Assembly (NCBI GenBank): GCA_900110395.1
Contig: FODP01000010.1
Coordinates: 248,001-312,000, forward strand
Length of the DNA stretch: 64,000 bases
DNA from: Rhodospirillales bacterium URHD0017
GTDB lineage: Bacteria; Pseudomonadota; Alphaproteobacteria; Reyranellales; Reyranellaceae
Direction: 5' to 3'
Positions 1 through 9,354 of the stretch are shown here, in pieces. The notes under the pieces were generated by a model. That model was not told the DNA's origin. It was given only the letters and a program-made list of their open reading frames with translations, and did not search any database. Made by a program: the position numbers and the translations under genes. The first letter of the stretch is position 1. Each line of letters opens with the position of its first letter.

Positions 1-493
1 AGCTGAAGGTCACCAGGGCCGTCGCGTCGTTCACGAGGCTCTCGCCCTCGAGCACCAAAATCAGCCGTCGCGGCAGGCGCAGGGCGCGCAGCACCGCCAT
101 GGGCGCCACCGAATCGGGCGGTGACACGATGGCACCCAGCACGAACGCCACTGCCCACGGCAGACCGACGGCATAGTGAACAACCACGGCGACCGCCGTG
201 GTGGTGAACAGCACGCAGCCGACGGCCAGCAGCAGGATCGGCCGCAGGTTGTTGCGGAAGCCGCGCCAGCTCATGCCGACGCCGGAACCGTAGAGAATCG
301 GCGGCAGTAGGACCATCAACGTCACATCGGGATCGAGCGGTACACGCGGCAGGCCGGGTAGAAAACCCACGGTCATGCCGGCGACCAGCAACACGATAGG
401 CGCTGCGATACGCAGGCGCTTGGCCGCCACGCTGGCGGCGGCGATCAGGCAGGCGAGCGCCAGGACAAAAGCGAGATCGCGAGGGTCTTCCAT
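1..493 (-). CDS. Na+/H+ antiporter, CPA1 family (N-terminal part, runs off the window)
   Basis: Inner-membrane cation/proton exchanger; only about the first 163 residues lie inside the window. The reading is made of successive hydrophobic helices and carries two signatures of the CPA1 sodium/hydrogen exchanger family: GAIVSPPDSVAP, with the ion-binding Asp, and LEGESLVNDATAL. The ATG at 493 begins MEDPRDLAF; an in-frame ATG at 511 would add six residues. Neither has a clear Shine-Dalgarno sequence. The frame is open through base 2. Substrate cannot be fixed from this half; Na+ or K+ exchange for H+ is the family norm. Confidence 0.85.
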   Translation of the reverse strand, partial: MEDPRDLAFVLALACLIAAASVAAKRLRIAAPIVLLVAGMTVGFLPGLPRVPLDPDVTLMVLLPPILYGSGVGMSWRGFRNNLRPILLLAVGCVLFTTTAVAVVVHYAVGLPWAVAFVLGAIVSPPDSVAPMAVLRALRLPRRLILVLEGESLVNDATALVTFS

Positions 494-511
494 CGCGCCG
501 GAGTGTGCCAT

Positions 512-817
512 CGCCGCTGAGGGTCGGGCTACGCCCGCGGCAGGAGAGCGTCGGGCAACGCGAAAGTCCGCTGGCCCCTAGAAAAGCGCTTTGCCTGCCA
601 GGGCCCGGCCAAACGACGATCACGCTGGCCGGGTTCCATAGCTCCCGTCCCATTTGTCCCGCAGACCTCGCAGCTCAATTTACCCTACCAATTCCTTATC
701 GAGGTGTTGAACCGAGGCAACTGGTCAAGCCAGCACAACGGTGTCGGTGCACCGTCGGGTTGGAAACAGGAACTCCGCAAGGTCTACGGGCGTTTCCTCG
801 GCCGCCGAGGTCGTTAG
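512..817. other. Intergenic stretch without a convincing gene
   Basis: No gene is supported here. The plus strand carries an open frame without a start codon that ends in TAG at 815-817. It reads plausibly as protein near its end (YQFLIEVLNRGNW, then GWKQELRKVYG) and may be the tail of a lost gene. I do not recognise it. Confidence 0.3.
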
Positions 818-1212
818 ATGAGGATAGCGTAGGTTGCCCCGCTGATGGAAAACGTACCCCTCGCCTCTACGGGGGACCGAGCGGGTAGTTTCCCACCTCA
901 GCGAAGAGCTTGTTCATCAGGGCCACGACGTTCACCCTTTTTGCCAGAGGCGATTCGAGGACTTCGGCGAAGCTAGTCAGTTGCTCCGAGATGGCTTTGC
1001 GACTTAACCCCGCCGTCAAGGACGCGCTGTCTTATCATCTGATGATGCTGAACGAAGTATGCCGACAGGATTTCGAAGTGATTCATTTCCATACTGATCT
1101 GCTTCACTTCCCACTTATAGGCGATTTCGCCCTCCGCACACTGACGACTCTGCACGGACGCCTCGACCTTCCGGATCTCAAGCGCTTCTACGCCGCCTTT
1201 CCTAACGTTCCG
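818..1212 (+). pseudogene. Glycosyltransferase family 4 fossil (N-terminal third)
   Basis: Decayed N-terminus of a GT4 (GT-B fold) glycosyltransferase of the kind that begins MRIAQVAPL and continues through LYGGTERVVS. From ATG 818 the fifth codon is TAG where the family has Gln. Two small deletions near 857-877 and a one-base gain near 929 shift the frame. From about 912 it reads cleanly: TFTLFARGDSRTSAKLV, then FEVIHFHTDLLHFPL and TTLHGRLDLPDL, all typical of the family. Similarity stops at about 1212, where another gene remnant is joined in frame. The C-terminal Rossmann domain that binds the sugar nucleotide is absent, so it cannot be active. Confidence 0.75.
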
Positions 1213-1437
1213 GGCGCACCGGGGGGGCTGCAGATCACCTTGCCGATCATCGGCGGCGGCGTCGCGGCGGGCGGCAGTGGCTCGTACTGTCATGCCCTGG
1301 TCCGCATCGTCGACGGCAGGGTGGCGGGTGTCACCTATGCCGGCGACAACGACGACTTCCTCGGGAAAGACGGCGTTTGCGCCCCGATCTTCCGCGGCTC
1401 CCTGCGCGAGCAACAGCAATCGCGCGACGCGCGCTAA
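1213..1437 (+). pseudogene. C-terminal remnant of a small secreted-type hypothetical protein
   Basis: Joined in frame to the glycosyltransferase fossil. It reads GLQITLPIIGGGVAAGG, then SYCHALVRIVDGRVAGVTY and DNDDFLGKDGVCAPIF, a compact, well-formed protein segment with two Cys. It resembles a small cysteine-containing hypothetical protein of rhizobia that would normally have its own signal peptide. The N-terminus is missing. The name of the family is not known to me. Confidence that it is a relic rather than noise comes from the protein-like composition and the abrupt change of subject at 1212. Confidence 0.4.
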
Positions 1438-1499
1438 AGACCGCGTGCCGGCTGCCTGCTTTAACGAGAGCCCCTGAGGTGCCCGGTCGGTGACCGCCG

Positions 1500-1681
1500 A
1501 ACACCTCATCCGGAACCGTGCGAGGTCCGGTGCGGCAAGGGCCACAAGCGCCGCCCCACCCAGCAGGCGAAGTCGGCTCATATCGCTTTCCGAAACGGCT
1601 CCGGCGCGAACGCCTCCGGGCGATCTGGATCAGCGCCATTGCCTCCTGCGGGCTCGACTCGACGACTAGGCTGCGTTCCAC
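1500..1681 (-). pseudogene. Frameshifted small winged-helix-like protein
   Basis: Starting at a GTG (1681), the minus strand reads MERSLVVESSPQEAMALIQIA. A one-base shift then gives AGAVSESDMSRLRLLG in the next frame. This aligns end to end with the intact paralogue at 54739-54942 (SPQETMALIGIADAG, then VSEKELDRLHMLGLVEQRG). The pattern of an N-terminal helix, a turn and a short C-terminal strand pair suggests a small winged-helix fold; this is inferred. The frameshift and the loss of similarity after about 1520 make it a pseudogene. Confidence 0.55.
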
Positions 1682-1832
1682 CTGCGCCCGCCCTCCGGTT
1701 TCCCGATGAGGCTCACGCCGCAGGCCGCCGTCCGAAAGTGTCAACGCGGTGTCATGCTCGTAGACCTGCATCGGGAGAAGAGACGGACGCTCGCGGGAAA
1801 CTTCGCTGCCCCGTGGACACTCGCCTCCCTGT

Positions 1833-1880
1833 GACTCCGGCCAGTTCGGTTACGCGGACTCCGGCCAGTTCGGTTACGCG
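1833..1880. repeat. Perfect tandem repeat, 24 bp x 2
   Basis: Two identical 24-base units, 1833-1856 and 1857-1880, each beginning gactccggccag. They lie just downstream of the DUF3072 gene stop. A related single unit (gactcgggccag) occurs near 55044, upstream of the paralogous winged-helix gene, which suggests both loci descend from one duplicated segment. Confidence 0.8.
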
Positions 1881-2149
1881 AGGCGCGCTAAAACGCCGCT
1901 CAGGTCAGCAGGTCGCCGCTGGCGCTGACGATTATCGGCCAGCCTTGCCTTCAATTCCTCGATCATTTTCGACGCATGTGCCTTGGTCAGCGCGCTTTCG
2001 GGCGGCTTGACCTTGGCCTCCTCGCAGAGCGTGGTGAGATAGGAGGCCTGAGCGCCTGTCATAGGCTCATCGCCCGACACCCACTGCTCGGGCGGCTTCT
2101 CGGTATTCGACCCCGGCTGCGGATCGAGCTTGGGATTCTTTTCGGCCAT
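1874..2149 (-). CDS. DUF3072 domain protein
   Basis: A 91-residue soluble protein of unknown function. The core (DEPMTGAQASYLTTLCEEA, then LTKAHASKMIEEL) is the DUF3072 signature, here at residues 27-70, followed by a basic tail. Proteins of this family are short, and this length is normal. The ATG at 2149 follows a short upstream open frame by 15 bases. The stop at 1874 lies inside the second unit of a 24-bp tandem repeat. Nothing in the neighbourhood gives a function. Confidence 0.85.
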   Translation of the reverse strand: MAEKNPKLDPQPGSNTEKPPEQWVSGDEPMTGAQASYLTTLCEEAKVKPPESALTKAHASKMIEELKARLADNRQRQRRPADLSGVLARLA

Positions 2150-2164
2150 CAGTCGCTTCGATCC

Positions 2165-2320
2165 CTAACTGCTCGTAAACGCGATCAGTCCTGCGACGTT
2201 GCGATTGCGGGCGCGGTGCAACGCATCCCCAGGCCAATACTTCGGAGTTCCGCCGTCGCTCAGCATCGCCAGGATTCGGAAGTCGCGCCCGAGGTCGGCG
2301 CCGCAGATGTGTCTAGGCAT
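2165..2320 (-). CDS. Small open reading frame upstream of DUF3072
   Basis: A 51-codon frame from ATG 2320 (MPRHICGADLGRDFRILAML) that ends 15 bases before the DUF3072 start, so the two could be co-transcribed. Composition is ordinary for a protein, but I recognise no domain and it may be a relic. The stretch 2321-2761 shows nothing else that I can support. Confidence 0.3.
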   Translation of the reverse strand: MPRHICGADLGRDFRILAMLSDGGTPKYWPGDALHRARNRNVAGLIAFTSS

Positions 2321-2761
2321 CGCTGGGGCCGGTCGATCGGCATAGCGTTCGGGCCAAAGTCAGGCTCTCCCTTCTCCTACCCTGTCCGCCTTCATGGGCG
2401 TGGGGGGCTTCTGAAGGCATTGGCGGGGCATGCCAATGCGTCTCGCACTCGGCGGATGGGTTCCGGCATGCACCGCCAAGCCGGCAGTTCGAGATTTTTC
2501 GCGGCGGACCTTGGACTGCCGCTAACGTCGCCAAGCCGGAGTTAGCGGAGGCACCCAGATCCTCCGCTCAGTTGGGGGTTCGATTGCAGCGGGACATGCA
2601 GCGCAACGTCCTCGCAACAGTTGTTGCTCAGGCAGCCGACAGCGTTGCCGTCGTCCCCCTCGGGGGAGCGCTATTCTGCTGATCAGCCGGTCAGCCGAGA
2701 AGGCCGCGCAGCAACTCCATCGTCACGCCTCACGTTCCAACCCGCAAACAAGAGGGCTGCG

Positions 2762-2965
2762 ATGGAGCGCGCGACCAGCAACGATGGCCAATTCACCCCT
2801 GCCTACTGGCGAGAGCGAGCCGAAGAAGCTCGCGTTCTGGCAGAGGAAATGAAGGATCGTGACACTCGAGCCATGATGACGATGATTGCCGAGACTTACG
2901 AGCGGATGGCGACGCTCGCCGAATTGCGAGAGGACAGGGAACCAGGGCTCACCAGCCGCCGCTGA
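2762..2965 (+). CDS. Small conserved helical protein
   Basis: A 67-residue protein. The part YWRERAEEARVLAEEM followed by MIAETYERMATLAEL is a typical short helical-hairpin protein of rhizobia whose members carry the YWRERAEEAR signature; function is unknown. An in-frame ATG at 2621 would add 47 residues of non-conserved, low-quality sequence, so the start at 2762, preceded by an AGAGGG-like Shine-Dalgarno sequence, is preferred. The last 17 bases overlap the convergent winged-helix gene. Confidence 0.7.
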   Translation: MERATSNDGQFTPAYWRERAEEARVLAEEMKDRDTRAMMTMIAETYERMATLAELREDREPGLTSRR

Positions 2966-3173
2966 GGCCCTTGTGCTTCTTCCCTTCGCTCAGACCTACC
3001 AGCCGCTTTTTTCCCAGTTCTGTCAGTCGCATCCCTACTAGGTCCTGCTCAATCAGGGCCAGCGTAACCAGTCGCTTACAGTAGACGTCGGGAACCACGG
3101 TGGACCCCGGAGAAATCCGCCGCAACGCCAGTTCCTCGTTAGGGCTGAGAGGGGCGAGTAATCCACGTTCCAT
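2949..3173 (-). CDS. Small winged-helix-like protein, MER-LSP family
   Basis: A 74-residue protein starting MERGLLAPLSPNEELALRR. It continues with YCKRLVTLALIEQD and MRLTELGKKRL, which looks like the recognition helix and wing of a small winged-helix fold. ATG 3173 has a GAGGGG box four bases upstream; the longer in-frame start at 3281 adds sequence that does not look conserved. Two relatives are present, a broken one at 1500-1681 and an intact one at 54739-54942. A DNA-binding role is inferred from shape only. Confidence 0.55.
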   Translation of the reverse strand: MERGLLAPLSPNEELALRRISPGSTVVPDVYCKRLVTLALIEQDLVGMRLTELGKKRLVGLSEGKKHKGLSGGW

Positions 3174-3845
3174 GGACCCCTCGCCGTCAAATCGGGCAAG
3201 GCCGCAACTGCGGCCATCCGTCGGTGCGCATGCATCCTCCCACGAGCGATGTTCGCAATGGCCCCTCTTCGAGGCAGCCAATAGTAGGTGTGTCCGACGT
3301 GGGCGGATTTAGGAACATCCGTTGTCGCGTCAAGGGAGCTGAATGCGTCACCTATGTTGCAGGCCTGGCCCTCCACGACCGCGGCGCCGATCGATGGTCG
3401 TCCTCAATGCTCTACCCCGGCGGCACGTAGCGCTCGGCACGCCAGGGGCCTGTTAACCCGATCACGGTGCGCACCGACCCATATCCGCCGCGGCCTCTCA
3501 CAGAAGGCCCGCAGAAATCCAGCGCGTCGATTGCGACGAGTTACGGCGCGGTCTGATCTCGATGCGCGAAGACCGGTGTCTCGAGCCGGCACACCTGACG
3601 TGCAGATTTTGGCCCAGCCTCGCGTTGGCCGGCGATCGGACTTCGACCTCGCGGGTCCCGAGGTCAACCGGGAACAACGGCGTGGCGGAGCTGGCGGCAG
3701 CGGACGGCCACGATCTCCTCAATTTTGCACCATAGACCCACCGCTGATGATCGCTCGCCCAGCGACCGCTCGATGGTGCGCTGTCGCGCCGGCTCAGGGG
3801 CGGGTTCGCCGACCTCCTAGCGCGGAAGGCCGAGCGGGTACGCAT
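3174..3845. other. Stretch without a supported gene
   Basis: Open frames exist on both strands, the longest running 3288-3980 on plus, but all have Arg/Pro/Ala-rich composition typical of random high-GC frames. I see no domain or ribosome binding site. Confidence 0.4.
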
Positions 3846-3849
3846 CAGG

Positions 3850-3901
3850 GACGTTTAGCGACGTCGGCCGACACGACGGCGGCAGAGATGGCGCCGCCAG
3901 G
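3850..3901 (-). pseudogene. Fossil start of another adenylate cyclase gene
   Basis: Directly after the stop of the last cyclase of array A, the minus strand reads GCCGCCGTCGTGTCGGCCGA, which differs at one base from the codons for AAIVSADVA at the start of the neighbouring cyclases. The reading then stops being similar. Elsewhere in the array each cyclase stop overlaps the next ATG; here that overlap is destroyed. It is best explained as the first ~45 bases of a further tandem copy whose remainder was deleted. Confidence 0.45.
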
Positions 3902-5659
3902 TCAGTCAGGCATGCCAGCAAGCCGCAGCGCTTCTCGATACTTCAGGACACTCGAAGCGGACAAATGGGGCGGGTTGTAGTTAGAGACCCGATCCTTCGG
4001 CTGGATCGCCCGATACCCGATCATGACTTCCCTAGCCATTTCGATGTGGCCCCCCAACGTGTTGGCGACGATCTGTTCAATCACGGTATGCGGAAAATTC
4101 GGCCGCATACGCAGCGCTGCCGCTCCGAAGGCCAGAGCCTCTTGGTGCTTCCCGCTGAGATTGTGAGCGCGAGCCATAAGTGTCAGCTGATACCATTTGC
4201 CCGTATCGATGGGGCTGAGCCTCATGGCGCGCTCAAGGTCGTCAATTGCTGCCTCTGGCTCGTTGTGCGCAATTCGGACGGCTGCGCGAAAAGTCCAGGC
4301 AGCTGACAGGTTGGGATCGAGTCTAACGGCGTGCGTGAGATGCGCAGCGGCCTCCGCACCTCGTCTCAAGACAACGAACAGCGTTTGCCCACAAAAGGCG
4401 AGGACGCGCGGATCGTGGTCATCCAGGGCAAGTGCCCGCAGGATTGCATGTTCAGCTTCTGCGGCCTCGGCAGCATGATCAACGGTCCACCTGAACGACC
4501 AGCGGGTGTTGATCGCAAACGCGATCATGGTGTGGCCCAACGCGAACTCTGGGTCGAGTTCAACACTTTTTCGAGCATTGGCCAGCCCTTCCATGCTGGC
4601 CTCAGGCGTAAGTGAGCGCCTCACGGCTGCCACGCTGCGGAGATAGTAGTCGTAGGCCTTGAGGTTCTCTGTTTTACGTTTGGCCCGCTCCATTTCCGCC
4701 AAATCGAGCGAAGGGAGAATTCCTCCTATGACACTGCTCGTCATTTGGTCCTGAAGCTCGAAAATGTTCTCAAGGTCGCCGTCGAACCGGTCAGCCCAAA
4801 TATGCCCACTCGTCGCCGCGTCGATGAGCTGTCCTGAGATCCGCACGCGACTCCCGGACTTGCGCACTGAACCTTCCAACACGTAGCGGACGCCTAATTC
4901 GCGGCCAACCTGGCGGATGTCTGGCGTCCTCCCCTTGTAGGCGAAGCTCGAATTGCGGGCGATGACGAACAGGTACTTGCTCCGCGAGAGGCCGGTGATG
5001 ATGTCCTCGACCATCCCATCTGTAAAATATTCCTGTTCGGGATCTCCGCTCATATTCTCGAACGGCAGCACGGCGATTGACGGCTTGTCGGGTAGCGGGA
5101 GGGCTGTCGGCGCAGGTGTTGGCTCGGGCAATACCGTCAGACCGGGCTGCCAGCACCAAAGCTGAACTGGTCGAGCGATATTCTTGAGCGTCTGCATGCC
5201 GCCGTCGTCGAACGCGGTGTCGAGACGGTCACGCACATGGTCATGCACACGGCTCGATATGCAAATCCCCCCAGGTGGCGCGATCTCCTGTAGGCGGGCG
5301 GCAATGTTGACGCCGTCGCCGAAGATGTCGTCGCCCTCGACGATGATGTCGCCGAGGTTGATGCCGATACGGAAGGTGATGCGCCGGTCTTCGGCCATAC
5401 CAGCAGTGCGGTCGGCCATCGCCGTCTGCACCTCGATCGCGCAGCGCACCGCGTTTACCACGCTCGAGAACTCCAGCAGCAGACCATCGCCCGTGGTTTT
5501 AACGATGCGGCCGCCGTGCGCAGCAATGGCTGGATCGACCACCTCCTGCCGCACCGCCTTGAGCGCCGCCAGAGTGCCGCTCTCGTCCCGGCCCATCAGC
5601 CGCGAGTAGCCTGCGACGTCGGCGGACACGATGGCGGCAAGGCGGCGCTGCTCTCTCAT
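3902..5659 (-). CDS. Class III adenylate cyclase with TolB-like and TPR domains (array A, third)
   Basis: A 585-residue protein predicted to make cAMP from ATP. The cyclase domain (about 1-170) has both metal-binding Asp (D14 in SADVAG, D58 in TGDG), the substrate-selecting Lys54 and Asp111 expected of adenylate cyclases, and the transition-state pair Asn118/Arg122 (GDGVNIAAR). A TolB/FlgO-like segment follows (about 188-310: DKPSIAVLPFENMSGDPEQE), then TPR-type helices to the end (LRLAGMPD). No membrane helix is seen. Its ATG overlaps the stop of the upstream cyclase by four bases (ATGA), so translation is probably coupled. All required active-site residues are present. Confidence 0.9.
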   Translation of the reverse strand: MREQRRLAAIVSADVAGYSRLMGRDESGTLAALKAVRQEVVDPAIAAHGGRIVKTTGDGLLLEFSSVVNAVRCAIEVQTAMADRTAGMAEDRRITFRIGINLGDIIVEGDDIFGDGVNIAARLQEIAPPGGICISSRVHDHVRDRLDTAFDDGGMQTLKNIARPVQLWCWQPGLTVLPEPTPAPTALPLPDKPSIAVLPFENMSGDPEQEYFTDGMVEDIITGLSRSKYLFVIARNSSFAYKGRTPDIRQVGRELGVRYVLEGSVRKSGSRVRISGQLIDAATSGHIWADRFDGDLENIFELQDQMTSSVIGGILPSLDLAEMERAKRKTENLKAYDYYLRSVAAVRRSLTPEASMEGLANARKSVELDPEFALGHTMIAFAINTRWSFRWTVDHAAEAAEAEHAILRALALDDHDPRVLAFCGQTLFVVLRRGAEAAAHLTHAVRLDPNLSAAWTFRAAVRIAHNEPEAAIDDLERAMRLSPIDTGKWYQLTLMARAHNLSGKHQEALAFGAAALRMRPNFPHTVIEQIVANTLGGHIEMAREVMIGYRAIQPKDRVSNYNPPHLSASSVLKYREALRLAGMPD

Positions 5660-7416
5660 TCGGGCAGTCCGGCCAAGCGCAGGCCCTGGGCGTATTTATC
5701 TACGAAGTCGGGCCTTTGGTAGGGCCCTAGATATTCCCCGAGGCGAGAGACCCGCATCGCGGGATCGATGACCTGTAGGCGAGCCGCCAACCGATGCGCG
5801 TCGCCGCAGCGATCGGCAAAGGCGGCACTGGCAGCTCCGATGCGCAGGCCGGGGTGGCTGTCAGGGATGTACTGGAGCATCTGTTCAGCCCAAGCCAACG
5901 CGTCCTCGTGCCGGCCCAAGTAAAAGCAGGCGTGAGCCATCACCGATCGCTTTACGGCCATACTAATACTGGCCGGGCTGGGATCCAGCCGCCCGGCTCG
6001 ATCAACGTGTTGCATCGCTATATCCGGATGTCCCATCCAGAGATTGATAAATCCACTGCTTGCCCACGCACTGGCAAGATTGGGATTTCGTTCCAAGGCC
6101 CGGTCGATCAGTTCCTTTGCCGATGGCAGATTGTGGAGTACGCGGGCCACAGCCCAAGCGGTGTGGCTGAGCGCTACGCTGTCGTCCTGACCTACACGGC
6201 TGACCATCCGCCAAAGGCGTGTGACTTCATTTTTTTCCTGCTCGCGGTCCTGGGCTAGGCCGTGGTCGAGGCGGAACACATGACAGGTCAGCGCCATCGC
6301 ATAGGCGGACGCATAGTCTGGATCTAGAGCGCTTGCCTCTTCGAACAAACGCAGTGCTTGCGCACGACCTTCTATGGTCACGGGAGAAAGACAGGCCAAG
6401 CCCCGCAGGTAGCAATCATAGGCATCGGTGTTATCCGGTGGCGCGCGCTTGGCGCGCGCGATTTCGGCCTGCTCCACCAGTGGCGCGATGGCCACAACCA
6501 CTTTTTCCGTCACCTCATCCTGAAGCGCGAAAACATCCGCCACTTTGCCTTCGAAGCGGTCGGCCCATGTATGCGTCCCATTCTCTGCATCTATTAGCTG
6601 CGCCGTAATCCGCAACCGCCTTCCAGCCCTCCGAACGCCCCCTTCAAGTACATATCGAACCCCGAGATCGCGCCCGACCTGCCGGATGTCAGGCGACTTA
6701 CCCTTGTAGGCAAAACTGGAATTGCGTGCGATCACGAACAACGACTTGAAGCGCGACAGGCTGGTGATGATGTCCTCAACCAGGCCGTCGACAAAATACT
6801 CCTGCTCTGGATCGCCGCTTATGTTCTGGAATGGGAGGACGGCGATTGAGGGCTTGTCGGGGAGAGGCAGAGCCTGCAGCGTCGGCGGTGCCGATTGGCC
6901 AGGCTGCCAGCGCCAGACCTGAACAGTTCGAGCGATGTTCTTGAGCGTCTGCGTACCGCCGTCGTCGAACACGGTGTCGAGGCGGTCGCGCACGTCTTCA
7001 TACACGCGGCTCGAGATACAAATGCCTCCAGGCGGCGCAATCTCCTCGAGTCGCGCGGCAACGTTGACACCGTCGCCGAAGATGTCGTCGTCGTCGACGA
7101 TGATGTCGCCGAGGTTGATGCCGATGCGGAAAGCAATGCGCCGATCCTCGGCAACCTCGGCGCTACGGTCAGCCATCGCCATCTGCACCTCGACCGCGCA
7201 GCGCACCGCATTGACCACACTCGGGAACTCCAGCAGCAATCCGTCGCCCGTGGTCTTCACGATGCGACCGCCATGACTGGCGATCGCCGGGTCGACGACC
7301 TCTTGCCGAATGGCCTTTAACGCCACCAGTGTGCCGGTTTCGTCCCGGCCCATAAGCAGCGAGTAGCCCGCGACATCGGCCGACACGATCGCGGCAAGGC
7401 GGCGATGCTCGGTCAT
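5656..7416 (-). CDS. Class III adenylate cyclase with TolB-like and TPR domains (array A, second)
   Basis: 586 residues, with the same order of domains as its neighbours: cyclase (about 1-170), TolB-like (about 186-310), TPR helices to LRLAGLPE. Catalytic residues D14, K54, D58, D111, N118 and R122 are all visible, so activity is expected and ATP is the likely substrate. Both ends overlap neighbouring cyclase genes by ATGA. The C-terminal TPR part is most like the cyclases at 31611 and 33332 (shared CYLRGLACLS and the LGPYQ motif near the end), which shows how array A and array B members correspond. Confidence 0.9.
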   Translation of the reverse strand: MTEHRRLAAIVSADVAGYSLLMGRDETGTLVALKAIRQEVVDPAIASHGGRIVKTTGDGLLLEFPSVVNAVRCAVEVQMAMADRSAEVAEDRRIAFRIGINLGDIIVDDDDIFGDGVNVAARLEEIAPPGGICISSRVYEDVRDRLDTVFDDGGTQTLKNIARTVQVWRWQPGQSAPPTLQALPLPDKPSIAVLPFQNISGDPEQEYFVDGLVEDIITSLSRFKSLFVIARNSSFAYKGKSPDIRQVGRDLGVRYVLEGGVRRAGRRLRITAQLIDAENGTHTWADRFEGKVADVFALQDEVTEKVVVAIAPLVEQAEIARAKRAPPDNTDAYDCYLRGLACLSPVTIEGRAQALRLFEEASALDPDYASAYAMALTCHVFRLDHGLAQDREQEKNEVTRLWRMVSRVGQDDSVALSHTAWAVARVLHNLPSAKELIDRALERNPNLASAWASSGFINLWMGHPDIAMQHVDRAGRLDPSPASISMAVKRSVMAHACFYLGRHEDALAWAEQMLQYIPDSHPGLRIGAASAAFADRCGDAHRLAARLQVIDPAMRVSRLGEYLGPYQRPDFVDKYAQGLRLAGLPE

Positions 7417-9229
7417 TCTGGGAGCCCGGCCAATCGCAGCCCTTGATAAAGAGCTTCCGTTACGCCGGGCATCTTGAAGGGACTGTTCATGTCGAACTCG
7501 TGGTGCCGACGAACGTCGGAGATCGTGTAGTTCGGTGTCTGCTCAAGAATGCGCGCAGCGACTTGCCGAGCCTCCTCCACACGCCCCATAAGCGCGAGAC
7601 TTGCAGCTCGGTAGCGCAAGGCGGGGCCGAAGTTGGCCGTTCCCGAAGAATTCTCGCCGACCATTCGAGAACTTCTTGATGCGCTCCGACACCGAAATAC
7701 GCGATGAGGTACCCGACACTTCCATTCCAGCCAGCGTACAGGGGGTTAAGCCGATCGGCGCGCTGCTGGTAGTCGACTGCTCTCTCTGCCTGACCGAGAA
7801 ATCCATACAGGACCCCTCCAATACGGAAGGCCTCCGCATTATTCGGATTGAGCGCAATGGCCTGTTCGACCAAAGAAGTGCCTGTGTGCATGTCCCCGCC
7901 GGGCACGCCAAGACTGGAGGCGGCTATAGCCACCACTTCCGAGTCCCTCGCATCCAGGCCGAGTGCCTTCTGCGCCAACTGCGCCACGTCAGAAACGCGG
8001 GGGTCATCCCGGTGAGCGAACCCCTGAGCAATGAATATCCAGCAGCACAGCGACAAGTTCGCAATCGCCCGCGCGTAGCCTGGGTCTATCTGAACTGCTT
8101 GCCGAAGGAGATGGAGGGCTTGTTCAATATCATCCCGGCTCCGTGCCCGCATTAGCGGTTGTGCCCGGAGCAGTAAGTCGTAGGCCTTCAGGTTAGTCGT
8201 GGTTGTGCTGCGAGCCCTTTCAATCTCGGCCAGTTCGACTCGTGGTGCTATCACCCCGACGACATTAGTCGTCACGCGGTCCTGAAGCTCGAATACGTCC
8301 TCGAGCGTACCCTCGAACCGATCTGCCCAAAGGTGTGTGCCGTCGCCTGCGTCAATAAGCTGACCAGTGATGCGCAGACGATTGCTCGCCTTGCGGGCGC
8401 TGCCTTCAAGCACATAACGCACCCCAAGGTCTCTGCCGACCTGGCGGATGTCAGGCGAACGGCCTTTGTAGGCGAAGCTCGAATTGCGGGCGATCACGAA
8501 CAGCGATTTGAAGCGCGACAAGCCCGTGATGATGTCTTCTACCAGGCCATCGACGAAATACTCCTGCTCGGGGTCGCCGCTCATGTTCTGGAACGGCAAA
8601 ACGGCAATCGAGGGCTTGTCGGGCAACGGCAACGACGTCTGCGACGCCCCAGCGGCTGGGACCGCCACATCCGATGTCACCTGGCGCTGCCAATCCGACG
8701 GATCCCACCTCACGCTAAAGGCCTGAACCGGACGTTCGATGTGCTTCAGCGACAGGCTACCCAAATCCTCGAACGTCGCTTTCAATCGGCCGGCAACGGC
8801 ATCGCGGACGTTGCCCGAAATCAATATGCCGCCAGCAACGGCTTCGCCTTCCAGCCGCGCCGCCACGTTGACACCGTCGCCATAAAGGTCGTCGCCATCG
8901 ACAATGAGGTCTCCGAGGTGCAACCCCATACGGAACACAAGTGCAGCATCTGCAACTGTGTCGCCGTTGGCCTCGGCCATGGCCTGCTGGAACTCGATGG
9001 CTGCGCTCAGCGCATCGACCGCACTCGCGAATTCAATTAGGGCCCCGTCGCCGGTCAACTTGACTAGACGACCCCCGTATCTGACCAGTACGGGCTCGAG
9101 GTATTCGGATCGGTTCTTGCGCAGGCGCGCCAACGTCCCGCTCTCGTCACGCCCCATCAGGCGGGAGTAGCCGACAACGTCCGCAGCAATGATTGCCGCC
9201 AGTTTGCGCTGCTCACGCGCCAACGGCAT
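7413..9229 (-). pseudogene. Class III adenylate cyclase-TolB-like-TPR gene with one frameshift (array A, lead)
   Basis: Lead cyclase of array A. It starts MPLAREQRKLAAIIAADVVG and has an intact cyclase domain (D17, K57, D61, D114, N121, R125), a TolB-like segment and TPRs. Near base 7640 the frame shifts: the first frame runs to 7487 as nonsense, while 7413-7664 in another frame supplies the expected FGPALRYRAASLALMGR and the standard ending LRLAGLPE. A single missing C (CGGCC-AACTTC for CGGCCCAACTTC) explains it. The cyclase half is undamaged, so a truncated but active enzyme is possible; a sequencing error is also possible. The stop overlaps the next ATG. Confidence 0.85.
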
Positions 9230-9252
9230 CCCCCTAGGTAAGTACAGAAACC

Positions 9253-9262
9253 GTAGGGCTAC
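9253..9262 (-). promoter_or_regulatory. Conserved palindrome before the lead cyclase of array A
   Basis: GTAGGGCTAC (GTAG-NN-CTAC, a perfect inverted repeat) lies with its near edge 24 bases upstream of the ATG at 9229. The same ten bases, embedded in the wider shared string AAACCGTAGGGCTAC, lie at the same distance before the lead cyclase of array B. Conservation of both sequence and spacing in otherwise diverged intergenic DNA suggests an operator or a 5'-leader element. Confidence 0.5.
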
Positions 9263-9354
9263 TGGGGGAGCAGGGCAACAGATCGACTTTGGCGAGTTTT
9301 GGCTTCCCGCCGGGATGCGTATGCCGCCGAGCAGGCCCTCATGGAGGCCTTACG

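Noticed and set aside
973..1581. 202-codon minus-strand frame
   Set aside because: Its first codons belong to the frameshifted winged-helix relic, and the rest is antisense to the glycosyltransferase fossil.
3288..3980. 230-codon plus-strand frame
   Set aside because: Arg/Pro/Ala-rich random-type composition, no start signal or domain, and its end runs antisense into a well-defined cyclase gene.
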